Position numbers and translations under genes: made by a program
Notes under the pieces: generated by a model
Told to the model about the DNA's origin: nothing
Seen by the model: only the letters and a program-made list of their open reading frames with translations
The model's database searches: none
In this document: in pieces, positions 7,162-12,035 of the stretch
Layout: each line of letters opens with the position of its first letter
How positions within the stretch are numbered: position 1 is the stretch's first letter
NCBI GenBank assembly: GCA_029862725.1
Contig: JAOTWT010000042.1
Coordinates: 1-12,035, forward strand
Source of the DNA: Acidobacteriota bacterium
GTDB taxonomy: Bacteria; Acidobacteriota; Blastocatellia; Pyrinomonadales; Pyrinomonadaceae
DNA length: 12,035 nt
Direction: 5' to 3'

Positions 7162-8382
7162 CTAACGAACCGGCGGTCTTTTACCAAGCGGCCGCGATTT
7201 CATGTAGGGACTTGGGTGCTCGCCTGCGGGCACCGGCGGTCTTTTGCCGGGGCTTTTTTCGGAATAGGCGTTGTTGAGACCCGAACCCCTGTCTATTAAT
7301 TCTTTAAGTTCGTCGGCATTGGACGAACGCTGCATCGCCACATCAAGGTTGATGAGGCGCTTTTGGTAAAGCGACGCGAGAGCCTGATTAAACGTCTGCA
7401 TACCGTACTTATCCTGACCGGTCTGCATCATCGAATAAATCTGGTGGATCTTGTCCTCTCGCACGAGGTTCCGGATCGCCGAATTCGGGATCAAAACTTC
7501 TAGCGCCATCGCACGGCCGTCACCCGATGCCTTCGGGAGCAATGCCTGACACATGATTCCCTCAAGGACGAGAGAAAGCTGCGTTCGAATCTGGGACTGC
7601 TGTCCGGACGGAAAAACGTCGATAATACGGTTGATCGTCGAGGCTGCCGTATTGGTGTGCAGCGTCGCGAACGTGAGGTGTCCCGTTTCAGCGATTCTCA
7701 AAGCCATCTCGATTGTCTCGAGGTCCCGCATCTCACCGACGAGCACGACATCGGGGTCCTGTCGAAGGGCCGTTCTCAGCGCGTTCGCGAATCCGTGTGT
7801 ATCCGCGTTGACCTCGCGTTGGTTTACGACGCAGTTCTTGTGATTGTGAAGAAACTCGATCGGGTCTTCGATCGTCAATATGTGCTCGTGACGCTCTTGA
7901 TTGATTTTGTCGACCATCGCTGCGAGCGTAGTCGATTTACCCGAACCGGTTGGTCCCGTTACAAGAATCAGCCCGCGGGGCTTCTTACATAAGTCATTGA
8001 TCACGGGCGGAAGTCCCAGTTTTTCAAAACTGAGTATTTCGTACGGGATCGCACGAAACACCGCCCCCACCGCGCCCTTCTGGTTAAAGACGTTCGCACG
8101 AAAACGCGACATGCCCTTCAAACCAAACGAAAAGTCGAGTTCGAGATCTTCTTCAAACCGATGCTTTTGAGCATCGGTCAACACGGAGTAAGCGAGGCGC
8201 TTGGTATCGGCAGGCGAAAACGGCGGGTAACCGTCAAGCTGCTTCAGATGACCGTGCACCCGCACCTGCGGCGGGCTTTTGGTCGTGATGTGCAGGTCGG
8301 AGCCACCCATGTCGGTCATCTTCTTAAGAAGCTCCGGCAAGGTCAGCTGGGTATCCGCACTTAGTTGTTCTTTTAGACTCAT
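7162..8382 (-). CDS. pilT: Type IV pilus retraction ATPase PilT
   Basis: PilT is the hexameric cytoplasmic ATPase that powers pilus depolymerisation and twitching. All hallmarks are present in the 406-aa product: N-terminal SDLHITTKSPPQVRVHG (28-44), Walker A GPTGSGKST (143-151), Asp box with TIEDPIEF (170-177), Walker B DVVLVGEMRD (211-220), His box TGHLTFATLHTN (233-244), and AIRNLVRE (302-309), the retraction-specific motif separating PilT from PilB. ATG 8382 has GAGGAGAGAGG upstream. After about residue 370 there is a tail not needed by the PilT fold, rich in Pro, Lys and Arg, in which GKRPPV occurs twice (379-384 and 400-405). The underlying DNA carries a 14-bp direct repeat. The gene sits between the Arg-rich protein gene (43-bp gap) and pilC (29-bp gap). 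Confidence 0.97.
   Translation of the reverse strand: MSLKEQLSADTQLTLPELLKKMTDMGGSDLHITTKSPPQVRVHGHLKQLDGYPPFSPADTKRLAYSVLTDAQKHRFEEDLELDFSFGLKGMSRFRANVFNQKGAVGAVFRAIPYEILSFEKLGLPPVINDLCKKPRGLILVTGPTGSGKSTTLAAMVDKINQERHEHILTIEDPIEFLHNHKNCVVNQREVNADTHGFANALRTALRQDPDVVLVGEMRDLETIEMALRIAETGHLTFATLHTNTAASTINRIIDVFPSGQQSQIRTQLSLVLEGIMCQALLPKASGDGRAMALEVLIPNSAIRNLVREDKIHQIYSMMQTGQDKYGMQTFNQALASLYQKRLINLDVAMQRSSNADELKELIDRGSGLNNAYSEKSPGKRPPVPAGEHPSPYMKSRPLGKRPPVR
7169..7245. repeat. 14-bp direct repeat in the 3' end of pilT
   Basis: ACCGGCGGTCTTTT occurs at 7169-7182 and again at 7232-7245. The copies are 63 bp (21 codons) apart, so both are read in the same frame and encode the two GKRPPV copies in the PilT tail. 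This spacing fits an in-frame partial duplication of the tail, but it could also be selected peptide repetition. Confidence 0.75.
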
Positions 8383-8407
8383 TTACGAACCTCTCTCCTC
8401 GAAATAA

Positions 8408-8421
8408 CCGGACGTTTCCGG
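8408..8421 (-). other. Small hairpin between the Arg-rich gene and pilT
   Basis: In the 43-bp gap, CCGGA and TCCGG form a 5-bp stem with a four-base loop (AACG in the transcript), just after the stop of the Arg-rich gene. No T-run follows, so it is not a full terminator. It might mark an RNA processing or stabilising site that sets different levels for pilT. It is short enough to be chance. Confidence 0.35.
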
Positions 8422-8425
8422 ATCA

Positions 8426-9601
8426 TTATTGATTCTGGGCCTGCTGCGGCCTGGCAGCTCTTTCGAGCGAACGAATGGCTTCTTCGGAACGTTTCTGAGC
8501 GGACTCATTGGCATTTGCGGAAGCACGCGCGGCTACCCGGTAAATCCTGCCGTTAGACTCGGTAAAATAGTATGTCCGCGATTGAACGACATTATTTTTG
8601 TCGGGTGCCTTGGCGACGACGACATAGACCTTTTTACCGGCTATTTCCTTGTGATAGTCGTTTTCGACCCAGCCCGCGTCGCGTATCATCTGGTCGATAA
8701 CAGTCCTCCGGAGAGTGGTCGTGGAGACTCCGCCGACGAAGGTGTTGCGGCCCTGAGTGACCGTTTGGCCGGTTGCCGCACCTACTACATCAACCGACAG
8801 ATCTCCCGTCGATACCTGCTGGGCAGGCAATGCAGTTGTGGCTTGAGCCTTGGTGCGAACCGGGTTCTGAGCTGTTTTGATACGATCGTAGCGAACCGAA
8901 GAAGGCGTCGGCGTAGCCTTTCTTTGCTTAGCAGCGCGCATTCTTCGCAAACGGAGTGAACGCTTTCTGGCAGCCACGGTTTTATTGCGCTTTTGACGGG
9001 CGCGATAATTAGCCCACCACTTTTTCGAATACTTTCTGACCCTCTTGTTTCTTGCCGGGCGTCGGTTTCTTCTGACGCTCTTGGCAACCGCGCGGCGACG
9101 CGCTGACCGGCGGCTTCTTGCACTGCGTCTTGAACTGGCTCTCCGTTTTGCAACGGCCCTTTTGTTGCGTTTTCTTCGAACGGCACGCCTTCGATTTGCC
9201 CGTGCTCTGTTCCTGGCTCTGGCTCTTGCTCTTGCTCTTGCTCTCGCTCTCGCCCTTCTTTTAGCGGCTCTTTTTCGAGCGGCCCTTCTTTGAGCTGAGG
9301 CACGTCTCGCACGGGCTCGCGCTCTTGCGCTCCGTCGGGCACGATAACGCCTCCGCGCCTGACGTCTCTTACGCGCGGCTCTTCGTCTGACGTATGCCCG
9401 GCGGGCGCGTTTCCGCGCTCTGGCCCGGCGCCTTTGTGCTCTCCTTTTTCGGGCGAGACGCCGATATTTTGTCGCTCGTTTTTTCTTTTTGTATTTCCTT
9501 TTCTGAGTTTTTACGCTCGCTTCGGAAAATTCAGTACTTATAGGAACCAGGGTCCCGAAAGCGACAAAAAGAATCAAACTTAAGATAATTGCGCGCAGCA
9601 T
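8426..9601 (-). CDS. Unrecognised extremely Arg-rich protein encoded between pilB and pilT
   Basis: I do not recognise this family. The 391-aa protein starts MLR followed by a hydrophobic stretch (4-21), a signal peptide or membrane anchor. Residues 31-230 are an extraordinary basic region: by hand count about 81 Arg and 26 Lys in 200, with no Asp or Glu between Glu27 and Asp239, including an uninterrupted alternating Arg-Ala run around 115-130. A Thr/Pro/Gln linker (230-265) leads to an ordinary, probably folded C-terminal part (about 290-357, with TTLRRTVIDQMIRDAGWVEN and KKVYVVVAKAP), then a Glu/Arg/Gln-rich tail. It begins 12 bp after the pilB stop behind a perfect AGGAGG, so it belongs to the pilus operon. 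Ideas: binding DNA, acidic polymers or the acidic PilB linker. The dense positive charge just after the hydrophobic stretch argues against simple export and could keep the basic region cytoplasmic. The frame is supported by the start signal, operon fit and the normal C-terminal domain. Confidence 0.85.
   Translation of the reverse strand: MLRAIILSLILFVAFGTLVPISTEFSEASVKTQKRKYKKKKRATKYRRLARKRRAQRRRARARKRARRAYVRRRAARKRRQARRRYRARRSARARARARRASAQRRAARKRAAKRRARARARARARARARNRARANRRRAVRRKRNKRAVAKRRASSRRSARSRRSARRRAVAKSVRRNRRPARNKRVRKYSKKWWANYRARQKRNKTVAARKRSLRLRRMRAAKQRKATPTPSSVRYDRIKTAQNPVRTKAQATTALPAQQVSTGDLSVDVVGAATGQTVTQGRNTFVGGVSTTTLRRTVIDQMIRDAGWVENDYHKEIAGKKVYVVVAKAPDKNNVVQSRTYYFTESNGRIYRVAARASANANESAQKRSEEAIRSLERAARPQQAQNQ
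9213..9254 (-). repeat. Hexanucleotide tandem repeat encoding Arg-Ala
   Basis: About seven units of a 6-bp repeat; on the plus strand CTGGCT, CTTGCT and CTCGCT variants, which on the minus strand read as Ala-Arg codon pairs using mostly AGA. The unit length keeps the reading frame, so slippage would lengthen or shorten the Arg-Ala run without breaking the gene. Confidence 0.8.
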
Positions 9602-9613
9602 ACTTCCTCCTAA
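9602..9613 (-). promoter_or_regulatory. Strong Shine-Dalgarno before the Arg-rich gene
   Basis: AGGAGG (9606-9611 on the minus strand) stands four bases before the ATG at 9601 and directly after the pilB stop codon (TAG at 9614-9616). It is the best ribosome site in the operon. It fixes the start of the Arg-rich gene and predicts strong or coupled translation after pilB. Confidence 0.85.
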
Positions 9614-11461
9614 CTACGTAACCGTTTCCTTGACGACTTCCTCAATCGTCGTTATACCTTCGCGAAGTTTGGATAGACCCGATTCACGCAGGGACAGCAT
9701 CCCGGTTTCGATAGCTTTCTTTCTTATCTCGATCGAACTCGCCCCGATAATCACCAGTTCCCGGAGTTCGTCCGTCATTTCCATTACTTCAAATAAACCT
9801 ACGCGGCCTTTGTAACCGGTGTTATTACAACGGTCGCACCCTTTTCCTTTGTAAAGTTTTAGTTCACCGGCTTCATCTTCCGAAAAACCGATCTCGACAA
9901 GACCTTCCGGCGGAAGTTCATGCTCTTCTTTGCACTCGTTGCATATCCGCCGGATCAGTCTTTGTGCTTGAATTAGATTTACACTGGTCGCGACGAGAAA
10001 CGGCTCGATACCCATATTGACCATCCGGGAAACCGTGGAGGGGGCATCATTTGTATGGAGCGTGGATAGCACGAGGTGACCGGTAAGTGCGGCCTTAATT
10101 GCGATCTCCGCCGTCTCAAAGTCGCGAATCTCACCAACGAGAACAATATTCGGGTCTTGCCGCAGGAACGAGCGAAGGGCGGCCGCGAAATTTAGGCCGA
10201 TCTGTTCCTTCATCTGTACCTGGTTGATACCCTTTAAATTGAACTCGACCGGATCCTCGGCTGTCATGATGTTTGTGTCCGAAGTGTTGAGCGACTGCAA
10301 TGCCGAGTAAAGTGTATTGGTCTTACCACTTCCCGTTGGGCCCGTGACAAGCACCATGCCGTACGGCTTATCGATGTTTCTCTTGAACATCTCGAGACTG
10401 CCCTCTTCGAAACCGAGTTTCGTCATGTCGAGCATGAGCTTTTCTTTATCGAGCAAACGCAGCACGACTTTTTCGCCGAAGAGTGTTGGCAGGGTCGAAA
10501 CACGAAAATCCAGTTCGCGGGAGCGGTTATCGATTTTTACCTTAATCTTGATTCGTCCGTCTTGCGGCAGACGCTTCTCTGAAATATCGAGCTTGGCCAT
10601 GATCTTGAGGCGCGAAATTAACGCGTCTCTCATTTTCATCGGCGGGTGCATCACATCGTAGAGCAGGCCGTCGATTCTGAACCTTATTCGGAAATCTTTT
10701 TCATAAGGCTCGACATGAATATCGGAGGCGCCGCGGCGCAGTGAATCGACCAGTAAAACGTTGACAAGCCTGACAACGGGGGCGTCTTCGCTCGCTTTGG
10801 CCAGTTCCGCCAGATCGATCTCGTCGTTTTCTTCAACGACCTCGAATTCTTCGTGCTCTGCATGTTCAAAAGCAAATTGATCAAGCGAAACATCGAGGTC
10901 CGCTTGATTGATCGACTCATCGGCAGCAACTCTGACCGCGCCGTTCCTGCCGTTCAGGCCGTTTTTGCGCGAAAGCTTCTCGGTGATCTTCTCAAAGTCA
11001 TTATCGACTTCGACGCCAGCAAGATCGAGCTCTTTCGACGCGGAATAGTATTCGGAAATCGCTTTTTGAATTCCCGCTTCGGAGGCGATAACGGGTTCGA
11101 CGTTGAGGCCCGTCATGAACTTTATGTCGTCCATGGCGAATACGTTCGTCGGATCGGCCATCGCCATCGTCAGGGTAGCCCCAACCTTTGATATGGGAAG
11201 CACGGTATATTTCACCGCGACATCGTGGGAAATCAGTTTGACGACATCGTCGTCGATTTGAAACAGATCAAGATTGATTGATGGCACCCCGTACTGGCGT
11301 GACAGCACAGCGGTGATGACCTCATCGGATATGATTCCCAGTTTGATCAGATTGGAACCCAGACGTCCGCCATTTGAGCGCTGATAATCCAACGCCTCCC
11401 GCAATTGTTGCGAGGAGATCAAATTTTCACGGACAAGGATTTCTCCAAGTTTTGCTGACAT
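9614..11461 (-). CDS. pilB: Type IV pilus extension ATPase PilB
   Basis: PilB is the hexameric cytoplasmic ATPase that drives pilus assembly through PilC. The 615-aa product has an MshEN-type N-terminal domain (about 1-140, including LGEILVRENLIS and GRLGSNLIKLGIIS, the kind that can bind cyclic-di-GMP), a long acidic linker (about 150-226), then the motor domain: GASDIHVEPYE (244-254), Walker A GPTGSGKTNT (374-383), AEDPVEF (401-407), Walker B IVLVGEIRD (439-447), His box TGHLVLSTLHTND (460-472), and the four-Cys zinc site C507/C510 and C542/C545 typical of PilB and GspE. The linker carries 18 acidic residues and one Lys between 181 and 226. ATG 11461 is the natural family start (MSAKLGEILV); GGAG lies about 15 bases upstream, a poor spacing. 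It is the first gene of the operon behind a consensus-like promoter. Cyclic-di-GMP control is possible, not shown. Confidence 0.97.
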   Translation of the reverse strand: MSAKLGEILVRENLISSQQLREALDYQRSNGGRLGSNLIKLGIISDEVITAVLSRQYGVPSINLDLFQIDDDVVKLISHDVAVKYTVLPISKVGATLTMAMADPTNVFAMDDIKFMTGLNVEPVIASEAGIQKAISEYYSASKELDLAGVEVDNDFEKITEKLSRKNGLNGRNGAVRVAADESINQADLDVSLDQFAFEHAEHEEFEVVEENDEIDLAELAKASEDAPVVRLVNVLLVDSLRRGASDIHVEPYEKDFRIRFRIDGLLYDVMHPPMKMRDALISRLKIMAKLDISEKRLPQDGRIKIKVKIDNRSRELDFRVSTLPTLFGEKVVLRLLDKEKLMLDMTKLGFEEGSLEMFKRNIDKPYGMVLVTGPTGSGKTNTLYSALQSLNTSDTNIMTAEDPVEFNLKGINQVQMKEQIGLNFAAALRSFLRQDPNIVLVGEIRDFETAEIAIKAALTGHLVLSTLHTNDAPSTVSRMVNMGIEPFLVATSVNLIQAQRLIRRICNECKEEHELPPEGLVEIGFSEDEAGELKLYKGKGCDRCNNTGYKGRVGLFEVMEMTDELRELVIIGASSIEIRKKAIETGMLSLRESGLSKLREGITTIEEVVKETVT

Positions 11462-11537
11462 GCTTTTTTGGTAACTCCGTTTGAGTTAGATGCGTGAGTA
11501 GGATCCGTTAGGAAAGAGCACTACTGGGAGCTTGACG

Positions 11538-11554
11538 ACAGTGATAAACACTGT
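11538..11554. promoter_or_regulatory. Dyad in the early transcribed region of the pilB operon
   Basis: ACAGTG-ATAAA-CACTGT is a perfect 6-bp inverted repeat with a 5-bp centre, beginning about two bases downstream of the predicted start point. Its place is right for a repressor operator. It could instead form a small 5' RNA hairpin. No regulator is identified. Confidence 0.5.
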
Positions 11555-11562
11555 TGATTCAG

Positions 11563-11591
11563 ATAATACGTGTTAAACAATTCAGTGTCAA
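11563..11591 (-). promoter_or_regulatory. Sigma70-type promoter of the pilB operon
   Basis: On the minus strand TTGACA (11586-11591) is a perfect -35, followed by a 17-bp spacer and TATTAT (11563-11568), five of six matches to the -10 consensus. Transcription should start near 11556, leaving a leader of about 95 bases before the pilB ATG. Position, strand and spacing all fit the operon's main promoter. Confidence 0.75.
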
Positions 11592-11803
11592 GCAAATTCG
11601 ACGGCGATTTAAAGATAATTCTTTATCGGCGGTGTCTATTCTCACTCGCGCAGAAGGCCGCAAAAGCCCACGTAGCGTGACATCGGCGCGAACACACCAA
11701 CAGATCGTCCTGAAAACATGCGTTGTGGGCGCCCCGGCATGCGGTAGGAAGAAGGATTAACGGCCGGTAGTCAATAAAAGGTGAGGATTTATTGTGCACC
11801 GGT

Positions 11804-11841
11804 ACAAAAAATCGGCATCGCAACCAAGAGTTACGATGCCG
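11804..11841 (-). terminator. Intrinsic terminator of the right-edge gene
   Basis: A 12-bp stem (11830-11841 with 11813-11824, one G-T pair) with a 5-base loop is followed on the minus strand by ATTTTTT. It lies 26 bp after the stop at 11867 and ends transcription before the pilB promoter, so the pilus operon is a separate unit. Confidence 0.85.
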
Positions 11842-11866
11842 TTCGAATCCGGAGGGGGTCTTTATC

Positions 11867-12035
11867 TTAATTAACAGGCTTGGGCTTCAAACCCTCACTT
11901 TTTATAAGGTCGACGATTTCGGTCACCGCCTCGTGCAACGAGTGAGCCTTATCCGATTTCGCCAGATAAACGGTTCCATAATCAAGGCACTGCTGTTTTT
12001 GATCCTCTTTTCCGGAAAGCGAGCTCGATGTATAA
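11867..12035 (-). CDS. C-terminal end of an unidentified protein (55 residues in window)
   Basis: An open frame enters from the right edge and ends at TAA 11867-11869. The visible 55 residues begin YTSSSLSGKEDQ and end KSEGLKPKPVN. The middle, DYGTVYLAKSDKAHSLHEAVTEI, looks like a strand followed by an amphipathic helix, as at the end of an alpha/beta domain. I cannot name the family from this fragment. A strong terminator directly after the stop supports a real gene end. It is co-oriented with the pilus operon but separated from it by that terminator and the pilB promoter. Confidence 0.7.
   Translation of the reverse strand, partial: YTSSSLSGKEDQKQQCLDYGTVYLAKSDKAHSLHEAVTEIVDLIKSEGLKPKPVN

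Larger units (their letters stand above)
11462..11866. other. 405-bp intergenic region upstream of pilB
   Basis: No convincing gene. It holds the pilB leader (about 95 bases), the promoter and dyad described separately, an AT-rich hairpin-like sequence around 11604-11629 (TAAAGA/TCTTTA arms), and at its right end the terminator of the neighbouring gene. The stretch 11630-11800 shows nothing I can identify; short open frames on both strands there lack ribosome sites and recognisable protein character. Confidence 0.6.

Noticed and set aside
9045..9293. 82-aa plus-strand frame with Leu-Ala repeats resembling a membrane peptide
   Set aside because: It is the complement of the Arg-Ala repeat; no ribosome site or promoter.
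8785..9342. 185-aa minus-strand open frame rich in Glu/Gln inside the Arg-rich gene
   Set aside because: It is the shifted reading of the same Arg-rich repeat DNA, has no start signal, and ends within the real gene. Composition artefact.
11554..11823. Short frames on both strands upstream of pilB
   Set aside because: They cross the pilB promoter or the neighbouring terminator, have no ribosome sites, and show no protein-like pattern.

Overview
The window looks like chromosomal DNA (about 50% GC by eye) from a Gram-negative bacterium with type IV pili. The pilB/pilT/pilC order, the FHA-membrane-M15/DUF5715-like protein, the NorD/CbbO-like VWA family protein and the fused HisIE together suggest an Acidobacteriota-like organism, perhaps Blastocatellia. 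That placement is an inference from gene content, not a measured result.

Region by region. Positions 1-4986 hold a minus-strand run of four genes. In transcription order these are a 72-aa CxxC/CxxC zinc-ribbon-like protein, a 507-aa FHA-membrane-peptidase-like protein overlapping it by four bases, a 135-aa protein of unknown function, and a large NorD/CbbO-like protein cut by the left window edge. Two degenerate 9-bp tandem arrays (2400-2512 and 3045-3250) flank the 135-aa gene in opposite orientations and nearly fill the gaps next to it. On the plus strand at 5110-5709 lies a stand-alone hisIE whose HisI half has lost several signature residues. It converges on the pilus operon at a stem-loop terminator usable in both directions (5841-5874).

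Positions 5900-11461 are a minus-strand type IV pilus motor operon: pilB (extension ATPase), an unrecognised extremely arginine-rich protein with an N-terminal hydrophobic segment, pilT (retraction ATPase) and pilC (platform protein). Gaps between the genes are 12, 43 and 29 bp. A consensus-like sigma70 promoter (TTGACA, 17 bp, TATTAT) with a dyad in the early transcribed region precedes pilB. Further right a strong hairpin terminator closes a minus-strand gene of which only the last 55 codons are in the window.

How it works together: PilB and PilT power pilus extension and retraction through PilC. No pilins, secretin or PilMNOP genes are present here. The most unusual element is the 391-aa protein between pilB and pilT. 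By hand count it has about 107 Arg/Lys in 200 residues and no acidic residue from 28 to 238. Its position implies a pilus-related role, and the acidic linker of PilB, encoded just upstream, is a possible partner.
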